This document shows positions 47,579 to 59,100 of a DNA stretch of 64,000 nucleotides, one piece after another. The stretch lies in the NCBI GenBank assembly GCA_944990035.1, contig CALYLX010000013.1, forward strand, positions 124,001 to 188,000, read 5' to 3'. The notes beneath the pieces were generated by a model, which searched no databases, was not told the origin of the DNA, and was given only the letters and a program-made list of their open reading frames with translations. The translations under genes were made by a program, and so were the position numbers. The DNA comes from Clitopilus passeckerianus (taxonomy: Eukaryota; Basidiomycota; Agaricomycetes; Agaricales; Entolomataceae). Each line of letters starts with the position of its first letter. Position 1 is the first letter of the stretch.

Positions 47579-48269
47579 CTAATAGGCGTTCAACGCTTGA
47601 GAAAACACCGCCTCCACAGAATCCCGCGCAGCATAAAATTGACCTACAATGTCGGCCTGATGATGTTCGAAAGTGTTTACGGATGCATACTTGGCCAATG
47701 AATTAGAACTTACGGGAGCTTGTGAGATCAGTGCGTTGAACAGGGCCAATAATGCTGCACGTAACTTGGAGATATCCTGCTTTATGAGCGCTAGAACGTT
47801 GAGAGGAAACTGGGCAAAAGCTGGTTCTTTGGTGACATATGTTTGAGCGATATCCTCGAACACAGGGACCAATGCTACGATTACACTCCCGATTGTGTAC
47901 GTATCAGCTTCACTGAAAGGCCCTGGCGTATTCTGTATCGGAAAACATCAGTTCAGCCCTAAAGTGTGAGGACCTGCTTACCAGAATGTCGGATGTGGTG
48001 GTGTCGATTGTTGAGATCAACGTCGTTGCCTTGCTATGTATGTCCTACAGAGTTATCCTTCGTTAGGCTGAGTGTCCAAACAATCACCCCTGCACGTACC
48101 AGAAGTTGCGTCAGAGTACCGCTGCTGTCAAGAAATGCGTTAAGGGCATTGTATAATGCTGTAGCTGCATATCCGATCTGATCAATATCCGCCTCTACCT
48201 GCGCCACGTTTGTGCGAACGTGGATAAGGAAAGAAATCCTAGGGCAAGGACGGCGGAGAACAAACGCAT
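47579..48269 (-). CDS. HsbA-like secreted protein, copy 2, with apparent frameshift in signal peptide
   Basis: The ATG at 48269 gives a good signal peptide start (MRLFSAVLALGFLSLSTFAQ). That frame hits a stop at once. The mature protein continues one frame over: VEADIDQIGYAATALYNALN, FLDSSGTLTQLL, an intron, DIHSKATTLISTIDTTTSDI, an intron, then GPFSEADTYTIGSVIVALVP, PAFAQFPLNVLALIKQDISK and FSQALNAY. About one base seems missing near 48208-48214, and I found no intron that mends it. Either the gene is newly broken or the assembly has an error. The rest is intact. Confidence 0.68.
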
Positions 48270-49190
48270 ATCTGAGTGTTCAGAACTGAGTAGAGTTTGT
48301 GGCAAACATGGTGATATAGCCTTACTCAGTTTCGAATCTGACATAGCGCGAGAAGAGCTGCACTTCTTGTGCCTCGAAGTATGATCAGGTGGGTATGGCC
48401 AGCTGTAGACACTTGCGAAACCCGATGATGATTGCGCCTCAAGTCACAATCAGCCCAATGTATTGGGTAGTTAGCATAGTATATCGTCTGTTTTCCGGAG
48501 TGGCGAGCAGCCAGCTGCCAATCACGACGACTCGGAGGAAACCAGTGAATGGCGACGAGCTGAGTCGTGGCAATTCCAGAGGACCGGCCAAATTAGATAT
48601 TGTCGGTTTAATATGAGGTTTTTGATCCAATGTAGGCGGATGTCCAATAAGGTTACCCATACCCCCAAGCCTAGCCTCTGGAGCTTCGCGAATAAAAGAG
48701 AAAAAAGGTAGTCATTCACATTGCGTTCACATCATGAGAGTGGGAGTGGGGTCGCGGTCAGTGAATTTGTTTGGTTGTGTTAATCTGTCAAGCCATTACG
48801 TCGGCCCGGCTTCTCCACAAGGTATTTTACTGCCACGCATCAGACGCTCATTATGGCTATTACAGTAATGCTTCGGTGGCTGCTACTCGGCAGCATACGC
48901 CTCCCGCCTTTGAGCCTATCTCTCACAGCAGGCAGCCTAATATGCTCCGGCCCGAGCATCATCTTTACAAGGACACTGTCTGTAAGCTTCAGGTACAGTA
49001 CGGCTCTGTCGGTGTCACGAGGCGATGGAAGCAAACATCAGCTGTTCAACGTTCAGATCCGACAGCAAAACCCTTGGCTTCTTCCCATCTCGCTATTAAT
49101 AGAACTGCCTCTGTCAAAGCTGACATCTGGTCCCTGAACCCAGACATCCGACCGTCAACGACTCCAGGGGCTAGCATGCTACTCAAATCA
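48270..49190. other. Gene-poor spacer
   Basis: Between the HsbA-like copy 2 and the second knottin-like gene. Several short open frames overlap here with no family motif, signal peptide or convincing splice pattern. Confidence 0.4.
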
Positions 49191-49196
49191 TATATC
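49189..49196 (+). promoter_or_regulatory. Possible TATA box of knottin-like peptide 2
   Basis: CATATATC lies about 40 nt before the ATG at 49233, similar to the TATA placement at the first knottin-like gene. Confidence 0.35.
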
Positions 49197-49232
49197 GGAT
49201 GCAATGGCTGACTAGAATCACGCAAGTTCGTC

Positions 49233-49532
49233 ATGAAAGTGGTTATCGCCGAGCTCGTCTCTATCCTGGCTCTGTTGACTTACTCCGCCAAAGGTTCAGC
49301 AATCTTGGAACACCGCAAAGTTCAAGAGAGAGGTCAGTTCTTGTTCTAATGTCTCCAGCCTCCAAGCTCACGATACATTGTATTCCCAGCCACGGCGTGC
49401 GTTCCTTCAGGTCTTGGCTGCCCCGCCAACCCAACGGCCTGCTGTACACATGCTTGCGATTCTAATGGAGTTCGTGCATCTCTGTCAAGAGCCATCGTTT
49501 AGCTGCTAATCTGCCACTAGTACTGCGCTTGA
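49233..49532 (+). CDS. Small secreted knottin-like six-cysteine peptide 2
   Basis: Exons 49233-49332, 49390-49469 and 49521-49532 join in frame to 63 residues. Exon 1 encodes a signal peptide (MKVVIAELVSILALLTYSAK start) and a basic stretch ending QER that could be a processing site. Exon 2 holds five cysteines. Exon 3 is only four codons and supplies the sixth. The spacing is C-x6-C-x6-CC-x3-C-x5-C. Intron 2 lies between cysteines five and six exactly as in the gene at 44498-44785. That supports a paralogous pair despite low sequence identity. Target and activity are unknown. Confidence 0.7.
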
Positions 49533-51654
49533 CACCACGATGAATATCCACGAGAAAGTCTATGGTTCACTCTTGGAACAGTTGTCGGTACCATAGCGTT
49601 GTCTAGTCCGGCTCAAATACACTGTTTTTAACTTGATCTCGACGTTCATGTTTATGCTATTCTACAACGCAAACACCAGCTACTATGATCCTGTCGACTC
49701 GTGGAGATTTTGAAAGATTCGAGTTTGAATCCTGCGAATCTTTACCCTTCGATTCTCAACCAAGCTGGTGAGATTTGTGTTCTCCGTGACGGTATCAGGG
49801 CTTTTCCTACCTTGAAAGCTTCATCCTCGCTCCTTCGCGACCATGATACCGGCTTACTGCTCTCGTCAACTTTATATTGCTACTTGGTGCCAATCGACGA
49901 ATGCTATACTGTAACTACGCCAATTGAAACTCTCCTTTAGCTTGAATACTCTAAGAAAGCAAGCCCTTTGGCCGATAACGACAGGTGTAACTTGCAAATT
50001 TCTCGATATTATCCTTCACTGTAAACCCATCCGAGATCGTGTATTAGAAGATAATTTGATTGTCAAAGTATCATGAAGTAGAATAAAACAGGGATGAGGT
50101 ATTACAACATGTAACCTTTACTTCGGGAAAGCGAAGCAAAGACAAACCCGATGACGCTGGGCCCCCCACACGAACCCTGCTCCCGCCTCTCCTGCGCTAT
50201 AGAAAACTGGGGATATAATCACATCGCGCATGCCGCTATTGCCCACTCCTCTGTTCCTGATCCCTCTAGTACAACCCGTTCGATTCGCTTCATGTCAGGC
50301 GACCAACTATATGTGTCGAGGGCATCAGTGAACCCTCCCTATGCGATGGCATTGGGTGGATGAACCTGCAAGGAATCGAGCTATAGCGATGAGCGCCGGG
50401 TTGTCACTACCAAGAGCGTCGCAGTCGTGGATGAGGCCGGGTTAGGCGACAAGGTCGAGGTTTCTGCACTTGACGCTCTCGTAGGCAGCAGTGTCGAAGA
50501 AATGTTGAGTGGTTTCGGGGTGGTGAGGGCGACTCCAATGGCGACACATGCATGAAGAGCAATTAGGGCCTGGCAATTGCGAGAAATGGCGGTCCCGTGG
50601 AATCCAGGACACGCATAGAGAGCGTAGGCGAAGGAAGGGAACTGTCTAGTCGAAGGTAGGAGGAAATTTGAGCCCCCATGTGCTAAGATCTTCGAACAGA
50701 GGCGCTAAATAAGGACTGGCTCCTTGCGTTAACTCCCCCCGGCGCTGAGAAAGCGGAGTATGAGTATCTAGCCGGAAAATCCGGAGGAGCATACATACAG
50801 AAAGCCGCACGCCGGCTATTGGTGGCGCCCGTTTTCAATGGAAGGCTCGTTGTCGAAGATGAAGCAGAGAGTTGGTGTGGTCCCGGAAAACGCCATACAA
50901 CGAAAGCAACGGGTCAAAATCAGGTTGGAGGACGAGCGCAAAATCCATGGTACATGCTGCCTTTGTTCCCGCAGTCGGTCTAGGAGCAACCATTAACCAT
51001 TTGCTAGCAGAGTGAACAAACTATGACTGACCTCGTTGACCCAGGTGAATTCCTAACCTCAGAGCGTAATGAACAGTCCAGCACCCGACAATGGCGGAGA
51101 ACGACCTCTGAAAACAGCCTGGCCGATTTGCGGTAGTGTGATGTTGCCCTGGCAAACCTGCTCGATCTTGCTTTACTGACGGCTGCACCTGATTCTGGTG
51201 GCGGCGAGAGCTCTACTCGTCCGAGAGGCAAGCCTTCACCCGAAAGTCTTATTCATTTGAAGATTATTCGCCTCTGTACGTAGAAGGCGGGCAGCTGGCG
51301 ATTTCCCTGAGTCTGACGAGGCCAAAATCGAAGGCAGGTGAATGAGGTCGGCAACAGAATGGCTCGAATTTTTGACCACGGAACACCAATGCGTACGTTC
51401 TCACGATAGAATGTGGTTCCGAGAGCCGACGCATCACCACTCATGCACCTTCAATTTCGAACAAAAACAATATTGCGGGGGTTACAAAAACATGGAGCAT
51501 TCAGAAAATAGTAGTAGCGAGGCCATGAAGGATCATTCCAAGTTTTGCCGTCAATTCTCATCAACACGCCTGAAATACCAGGGGTAGTAACTGGTGGACC
51601 AGCCGATCTGGGATTTTCTGTTAGTTTATCTTCATGTACGTTCAGTGAGCATAC
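49533..51654. other. Two-kilobase stretch without a supportable gene
   Basis: Open frames (for example 49701-49940 and 50151-50363, plus) lack motifs and splice partners. On the minus strand near 50400-50500 a short readable piece (DCDALGSDNPALIAIARFLA) might be an old exon of an unrecognised gene. I could not extend it. Confidence 0.35.
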
Positions 51655-52259
51655 TTACAGGAATCGGCTCCTCTGAGTTGTCAGTAATATCTCCCGGAGC
51701 CCAGGACCTCCTGTCTTGTGTTCCAACTCTATAAAAGAAAAAACATTAGATCTGATACATCCTCGTCTTTCTATTACCGAGAACAAGAACTCACGCGAAC
51801 GAGTCTTCCCCCATAGGGGGTGGCGACGGAGCGGAGCGCCAAATAGTCCAGGTGTATCCCGGGGACTCAGTAGATCGGATATTGTCGCCGTCAGGACCAA
51901 TGCCGGATAAGATGTCGGAGTTTCCAGACGAGAGTAGAGAGAGTTCGGCATTGACCCCCTTTGTACCCAGCTGGAGGGAGAGATCCAAGCTAGGAGCAGT
52001 GCCAGATCTTCCGGGCGAGAGGAAAGAGAGGGTGGCTTCCTCGCCGTTTGCATCCACTTTCCACTGGAACGAGAGGTCCACGTCAGAGACATCTCTCATA
52101 CCCAGTTTGACTGATCAAAACTAACCTTTAGAGCCTCAGCATCGCTGGGCGCAATTACAAGGACACCTTTATCGTTAGGATGGCTGGCTCGGTGCGAGAG
52201 GGGTGGCTGACGTGGAAGATGTTGTAGATTCCGCTTTCAATAGGTTTCAAGCCGAGCAT
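51655..52259 (-). CDS. Hypothetical small protein, beta-trefoil-like, model uncertain
   Basis: Readable pieces on the minus strand: MLGLKPIESGIYNIFH (52259-52212), GVLVIAPSDAEALKVSFDQS, WKVDANGEEATLSFLSPGRS, GTKGVNAELSLLSSGNSDIL, GPDGDNIRSTESPGYTWTIW and a last exon with RRSWAPGDITDNSEE. The opening (GIY.I) and evenly spaced beta-strand-like segments with WxV and WTIW resemble small fungal beta-trefoil lectins or inhibitors. I cannot join exon 1 to the next exon in frame, so the gene may be broken or the first intron misplaced. No signal peptide is seen. Confidence 0.4.
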
Positions 52260-54017
52260 TGTGGATAGATGATTCGAAGTTGCATTTTTAACGTTCAGGT
52301 GAGCAAGCTTTTATCCTCCTCCTCAAGGTGGGCACATGATGGCCAATTTGACAAGCTGAATGAATTCATGTCATAGCACAGTTCGGTATACTATTTGTCA
52401 TTCGATGCTTTACCTCATTACACCATCTGCATCCGCGTAGTGATACAACTACCAGTCATTCCTCGATCCCGGTCTCGTTGCCAATACGTAGCGGCATGTC
52501 TAGTGTGCCTTACCAAATTTTGAGTAGGTGGCATTCTGAGAATGTGGGGTGTTCTCACCGGATTAGATATCTAGCTCCCTAATCCACGGCACGATCCGTA
52601 CACCCAACTAAATCATCAAGTTTTCAAGATTCACAAACAGGTGCCAAGGATGACCACCATCCAACTAGCGATGCTACAGCTTGGATAAATGACAGGGCGT
52701 GGAGTACATGGTGTCCCACACTGACGCAATAAAAACCACGAGACCAAGAGCCGATTGATGGACGTAGCAGAACCCGAGAAAAAACAGTATTCTGATGCAG
52801 GATCTTGTCGGCATTTCTTTTTTCGAATCGTCCATGTAACAAGTTGAGTGTATCCTAGACGTACGCAAGATCCTCGCCCATTGAGCGCGATTACAACCCT
52901 TCCGAGGTAGACTGTACATAAGGAAATACCCTCAGCAGTACCAACAGCGAGCCGCCTCAGTGAGCACTCGGATTTCAGAGGAGTCCTACCACATTCTCTA
53001 TGACGTGCCTATCACTTTGTCTGTCCACTGCCGCGTGATCGAGAAAGCTTCCATGATGAAGTTCTCGAGGCACAACGGGATGTCCAACGTACAGTTTCAG
53101 CACTCGAGAGGTTAGGAATTGTTGATAATACTGGTGGAGTCGTGGCGAGATCGCCTGGAGCTCGGTGAGGACACTGAGGAGTAGATCATGCGTATCTGCC
53201 GAATGAAATCCAGGAGGCTAAGAACCGACTGATGGAAGCTATCAAACTTGACGTGAGGAATGGACAGGGTGCAGTCAGCCGAGCTGGGCTCAGTGAAAGA
53301 TACGTCCCATGCGACGATCCGTTTTCGAGCAGGATAACTATGGGCAATACAGCTGCCAGACTGAACAAGGTGACGAAAGGCCAACCAGGACATGCGCTCA
53401 AGCTTCAAGTATCACCAACCCAGGACGTAATCGTTGCCCAAGATGTGGAATGTTCGGGAACCGAATAGCATGGATACAAGGCAGCAGCATCCATTCTGTC
53501 GCGTCATGTCAAAATGCGGTACGAATAGGCAAAATTAATTCGTCCAAACGATCCAGGCCACTGCGCAGCCTCCGTTGGTGAATCCGTCGACAAAGTTGGC
53601 TTTACCCGATAGCCATGGACAGGTTACTCTCAGGCGAAGGCCTAATTCCCCTGGTTAGACCCAAGCATGTGGCCCTCCGTCGAAGTGGGGATCAAGAACA
53701 GCGAGACTGTATCTATGGATGCTCGTTGAAGTCTCGCCGGGACAAGGAGAATTAGAAAGCCAGCAGTCGGAACAAGAAACCCGAAGTCAGTCTGGACATT
53801 AATTAGGTGGCCATCACCAGTCTAAGAGCCACTGATTGCCGCCTTTCCAGTCCGCATCCAGCCCCGCAGAATTTCGTTTCTTCTCTCCCCCAATAGGCTA
53901 GTCTCGTTAGCTGGAATTGAAAGGCGATATCTTCCCTGCCTTTCCCTGTATAGCTCCTGACGCTATTTAATCCAACCATAGCTACAGAGAAACTGCAACA
54001 TCTGTTCCGAATCCCAC
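52260..54017. other. Intergenic region, no supportable gene
   Basis: Overlapping short open frames around 53110-53580 on both strands show no recognisable motif. The last 100 nt hold a TATA-like CTATTTAATC near 53962, about 55 nt before the ML-domain gene start. Confidence 0.4.
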
Positions 54018-54747
54018 ATGGTCCGGCTGTCCTCTATTGCTTTTTCGACTTTGGCAATCCTGCCAGCTGTATTTGGCTCTGTCGTTGTTCCACAGAGTTC
54101 TTTACAGAGCGACGGTACTGCCCGCACAATGGAGAGTTGGGATTGGGAGGATTGTGGTACGCCGTCCCCCCTGCCCAGTGACCACTAAACAGACCTCCTT
54201 TCAGGATCCCCGACGGATGCTTTGGAGGTAAAAAGCATAGCAGTCTCACCCGACCCTCCCAAACCTGGTAAAGACCTGACAGTTACCGCTGTCGTAAACG
54301 CCTACGACACTATTGACGTAACTAGCTATGACTTTGCCTAAATGCCGATGTAGATGTTGATGGCTTTTACACGCAGGAGGGCGCATACGCGGATGTTGTG
54401 GTGAAGCTGGGACTTATCAAGTTGTTGCAGAAACAATTCGATCTCTGTGAAGAAGCGTACGTGTTTCATAACCAATACATCAGTTCATATATTCATTTTC
54501 TGGCCAGACGAAATGCCAACATCTCCACGCAGTGCCCGGTCAAGCCAGGCGAGTACACAATCGAGTATACTACCAAGCTTCCTAGGGAGATCCCACAAGG
54601 TGCGTTTCGTTCCGCCTCCGGCCCAAACTCAACTCATGTACTTTCTATTCAGCCAAGTTCAACATCGCCGCCAATGCGTATACCGTCAATGACGATGACT
54701 TATTTTGCCTCCGAGTAAAAGTTGATTTTATGCGTAAACCCTTCTGA
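54018..54747 (+). CDS. ML-domain lipid-transfer protein (NPC2 / phosphatidylglycerol-phosphatidylinositol transfer type)
   Basis: The ATG at 54018 opens a signal peptide (MVRLSSIAFSTLAILPAVFG). Five introns separate WDWEDCGSPTDALEVKSIAV, SPDPPKPGKDLTVTAVVNAY, EGAYADVVVKLGLIKLLQKQ, FDLCEEA, NISTQCPVKPGEYTIEYTTK, LPREIPQ and YTVNDDDLFCLRVKVDFM. This is the complete ML fold, with paired cysteines at DCG, DLCEE, QCP and FCL, and the PDPP/PG signature. The length of about 165-170 residues is normal. These proteins bind and shuttle phospholipids or sterols in the vacuole lumen or secretory path. Exon joins are all in frame. Confidence 0.9.
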
Positions 54748-55267
54748 TTGCCCCAATGTGCTCATCTGCTTATTTCCTCCCTACTGTGATGTATTTTCTG
54801 TGACGTTTTTTTAATCATGAGCATAAGTACGATAGCGTTCAAGAATTAAGATGATTTTCATTTCCTGCCCGGTATTGGAGCGGATAAGTTTCGCTCCTCA
54901 ACGGATGGATTCTGTTTCCGGGAAACAACCAGACTTTGTGCGCTGAGCCAGGACTCGCCCAATGGGTGACACGGGATCTGGCGTACATTTATCATAACAT
55001 CATGTATATGCCTTAAGATACGACAGTTTCCCGTAGTCGGACAAAGTGAGGTATCTAAGCGTGCGAGCAGAGTCAATCATCCTACGCTATCCGGAAGTCA
55101 GTGAGGATTGAGTTCGGTACAAATGCGATAGCATACCTCTTATAGCCATTATCATCTGCAATATCTCCAGGCTCCGTAGCTTCGCGACAACTCGACTTGA
55201 GGGTACCAAATGTTGCTCCTGCGTTCCAGCTCATACTGTAGAAGGGCCACGAATAGTTTCCCGTTGA

Positions 55268-55355
55268 TAGCTGAAGGCCCTGAGTCGAACAAGGCACCTC
55301 CATTGTCCGCTGGCCAGAGCGGTCAATGTATTGATGAGGCACTATGCTACCTGAG
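55268..55355 (-). repeat. tRNA-like element, family C (copy 5, isolated)
   Basis: On the minus strand: box A-like GGTAGCATAGTGC (55351-55339), then GGAGGTGCC and the T-arm CCTTG-TTCGACT-CAGGG (55294-55278). It is more diverged than copies 1-4 and has no NAT10 fragment beside it, so the family can occur alone. Confidence 0.5.
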
Positions 55356-55690
55356 AGTCGAAATCAGCCGAAATTCTGTCAATGAAAATTCCGGCATGAG
55401 GGATCAGTCAAGGGACGTCTCCTGTGTAATCCACAGAACGAGACGGCAGCGAAGACGCTGGAGGAGGGAAACTTTGAAAAAGGAAGAACGTCAACGCTTG
55501 AGTCGGTGTACGCGTTAGAGAGATGTATGACCTTGGTGCTGGCTTGGCACGGGCCTTAAGCGTCCTGACACGGTGAACGACCCAGGGTCAAAGATCCGTG
55601 GCAGATACAGAGAAGGCAACCCGAGGAAATTTTGAGCTAAGGGATATCTGATACACCGTGTCAACGAACATGGAGCAAGCAATGCAGATG

Positions 55691-55933
55691 TCAGGTTCTC
55701 ACCTCAACCCAAGAAAAAGCGGAACTATGCCGTTGGACACATAGCAGGTAAACGAGCAGTAAGGTATGGCTTGAAACACTGATTCCAAATGCGAGCCAAA
55801 GAAGTTCCCGACGTGAAAGTAGAGGCCTGAAGTTTGAAAGACCCCGAAGGTCCTTGTTCGACTGGTCCTGGACTGCTCCCACGATGGAATATCTCCGAGA
55901 ACCGATAACGAGCTCCGACATTGTCGTCATCAC
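55691..55933 (-). CDS. Possible small membrane protein or first exon
   Basis: The frame from ATG 55933 reads a soluble part (SELVIGSRRYSIVGAVQDQS) then a hydrophobic, probably membrane-spanning stretch (LLWLAFGISVSSHTLLLVYL). A donor-like GTGAGAAC lies just before the in-frame stop, so this may be exon 1 of a longer gene. I found no convincing second exon. No family was recognised. Confidence 0.25.
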   Translation of the reverse strand: MMTTMSELVIGSRRYSIVGAVQDQSNKDLRGLSNFRPLLSRRELLWLAFGISVSSHTLLLVYLLCVQRHSSAFSWVEVRT

Positions 55934-56146
55934 ATCACCATAGAAAAGCCTTTCCTGAGGCGTTTAGATCTTAGACCGTTGCTGGTTTGGCCAAATTGCT
56001 TTCAAATGGTTTTATAGATGACACTATCACTACCGCCTACTGTGCTAGTGAACTGGGGTAAGTATTTACATTGATGATCGTAGAAGATTCAACAAGAGAT
56101 GGGGCAGAGATTCAGAACAAACTCGGATAGGTTAACTGACATCTAT

Positions 56147-59100
56147 TTAATTCAGCCCTCCTAGTTTCCTGCATACTCCGCCATGCTTCTTAAGAAGAGA
56201 AATCATATCTTTCTCTTGAGCGTAGTCTAAAGGGGTTCTACCTTCGTTGTCCTCTGCATTGATGGCCGCACCTCCCTTAAGTAGCGCCTGTGCAACACAC
56301 AAATAGCCCCAGCTCGAACGCCAAATTTCGCCACAGTCGGGACCGTGTCCTGCAGCATGGTGAAGCGCTGCCCGGCCCTGCAAGTCTTTTGATTCAGTAG
56401 CTGCTCCAGCATCCAGAAGCACTGGGACTGTGTATTGGGCGTACTCTGCAGCCACGATGAGGGGAGTTCGACCCCTAGCGTCGCGCGAGTTCACGTCACC
56501 TGCGGCGTGCTTGAGCAGCTCAGTGACTCCGCTACCAGAGTAAAATTCCTTTGCTGCATGCCAGAGTGGGAACCGCCCTTCACTATCTCGGTGGTTTGCT
56601 TGAGCGCCGTGCGCTAACAAGAAGGACATTGTTGATGAATGTCCCTTGGTAATGGCCCAGATCAAAGGTGTGAAGCCCTGCTTGTCCTCCGAATTGACAT
56701 CCGCTCCTGCACTCAACAAGAGCTCCATCCCGCTAAATCCCTGCTGCCAGCAGGCAGCTGCATGTGAAAGTGGGGTCCGACCATTCTCATCTTCATCATC
56801 TAATATTGCACCCTTATCCAGCAGTATTTGCATGACGGAAACATGGGAATGGGTCGCAGCGTACGAGAAAGGCGTCCGTCCATAGTTGTCACGAGAGTTA
56901 ATCCTCACTCCTTCGCGAAGCAGGCGGTCGACAATGGGTTTCCGACCACATTCTGCACCAATAGAGAGCAGAGTACGGCCATCGTTGGTCACAGAATCTG
57001 CATCTACGCGTCCAGTTGACAAAAGAGTAAAGGCTATGTCGGTCCAACCATATTTCGTTGCGAAATATAACGGCGTACAACCGTCCGAGTCCTTGGATTC
57101 CGGATCGACTTGACCAGTGCTGAGAAGGAGGTCGACAACGTCTTTGTGGCCGTTACTGGCGGCATATGAGAGAGGGGTACGCCCGTCGTTATCAGGCTCG
57201 TCAACTGGGCAATTGGGGAAGGATAAGATGGTCTTGGCGAGTTCGAGCATTCCATTGTCTGCTGTCCACGAGAGGTGACTTCGACCGGACTTGTCTCGGA
57301 AGTCCATCGCCAATGAGTCCCGTTTCAAGAGAATATCAATCATTGGGGTAGAAGCTTCCGCGATAGCCACAGCAAGAGGCGTGAGCCCACGAATGTTTAT
57401 GGAATTATGGACCACTCGGGGATCTTCGAGGAGTGTTTTCGTTATCGTCACATGTCGATATCGTACAGCTAGGAACAAAGGTGTCTCCTTGGCTTGGTCT
57501 TCCGCGTTCACGTTGACCTCTGGCTTGGATATGAGCTGGTGGAAGACTGAGAGCTGGTCGTACATGACGGCCAAGTGGAGGGCCGTTCGCCCAATGTTAT
57601 TCTTCGAGTTTACATCCACCTCATGTCTGGCGAGGAGAATGTCAAGAATATCCGTGTATCCGTGTTGCGCTGCCAACGAAAGCATTGAGTCACCGTTCTC
57701 AATACATTCACAAGCATGTCGCTCCTCCCTGCTGAGCAAATACTGAACGACTCTTCTAGCGCCCACTCTGACCGCACACGCAAAGGGAGTAAAGCCAGTC
57801 GTAGGTTCCTGGAAGTTCCAGTCTTTATCTTGTGAGATGAGACACTCGAGGAGGGGTACGAAATCCACGGTCGCCGCAAAGTGTACAGCTTTCCACTTCA
57901 ATTCTGACCATTGGCGTAAGGAGAAATGCCCGCCGCCGCTGCAACAGGCACCGACGAGAAGACGAAGCCCGTTAACCCGAATTTTGTCCGGAACGGATGT
58001 AATCTTTTCGCTGGATTGATTGAGGTGGAAGCCAAGATGGTCCATCATATATCTTAAAAGGGCTAGGTTGTCAATTACAGTCCAAGCTCTCGATGAGCCG
58101 TCGTAATTGCGAGGGTTAATCAATAGGTAATCCAGGCATGTTCTAGCCATCGTGAGATCCGCTTCGGGAAAATATGTGTCGCGTGCCCTCTCAAAGAACT
58201 CCTGGGCTGTATAGTCTAAATGACAATAGATAAGTGCCCGAATTGTAATACATACTATGTCTGATAACTCACGGACGAACTGAACAAGTCCTGCCTCCTG
58301 GTTCACCACAATCAGCCCAGCGCAAATCGAAGTAAGGAGCTCTTCAGAGTACAGATAATCTTGGATATTCTCGTGCCCCGGCGCAGCGGCTAGTGCGTGC
58401 TGCAGTTCCAGCACAGTGAGATTGTGCCGAGCACATGTAACCCACATGAGCACTAGGTGTGCAAGCTCTCTTTGACGTCGCCCTTGCTGGTTTATTCGCT
58501 GTACGGCTTGCTCGTAGATGTGATTAACTTCCTCCGAGAGGGTCGCCAGTGCTTCGCGTATTTCTCCAACTGTAAGACGAGTTGTAATGAGATCCATATG
58601 CAACTTGGCAAGTAGAAACCTGTTTTCGTCGTCGTTATCCTCCGTTGTCAAGAAGACATCTAGTACAACACACCTCTGTTTGGCAGCCTGCGTGACATGT
58701 TCGAGTATCTTGGCCTGGACGTCAGAGCGGATTCGTCCAGGAATCTCTGTAGATATTCTAATCTTCAGATATTTCTCGATATCAGGAGCAGAAGTGTAGA
58801 TCTCCTGCTCAACCACGTCATAAACATCGAATATATGCCTCATCCCTCCCACGACCCTCGACGTAACCATCAGCTTCATGTTCGGGATGGCCATGAGTGT
58901 GTCCCGCAAAGCAATGATGGCGTCGTCCGAGTAATGTTCTAAATATTCATCGAGGCCATCAACCACAAGGTAAATCCTGTCCGCCTTCCCAGATGCAGCC
59001 TCGACAGCGCCAGCAAGATCGGAGAGGGTAGGATGCGAATGGATGGAGTGGAAGTCATAGAAATCCTCCAGCAACTGTGACGCAGGTGGGAAGCATTCGT

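Noticed and set aside
44498..49532. Calling the knottin-like peptides toxins
   Set aside because: The cysteine pattern is shared by inhibitors, signals and effectors. Nothing in the sequence or context shows toxic activity.
53112..53580. A transposase-like or zinc-binding gene from RNRCPRCGMFG near 53440
   Set aside because: Only one CxxC pair is present, with no catalytic motif and no exon structure.
55160..55933. A UstYa-type (DUF3328) gene starting with the membrane segment at 55933
   Set aside because: The first exon shape fits loosely, but no HxxHC motif or second exon was found downstream on the minus strand.
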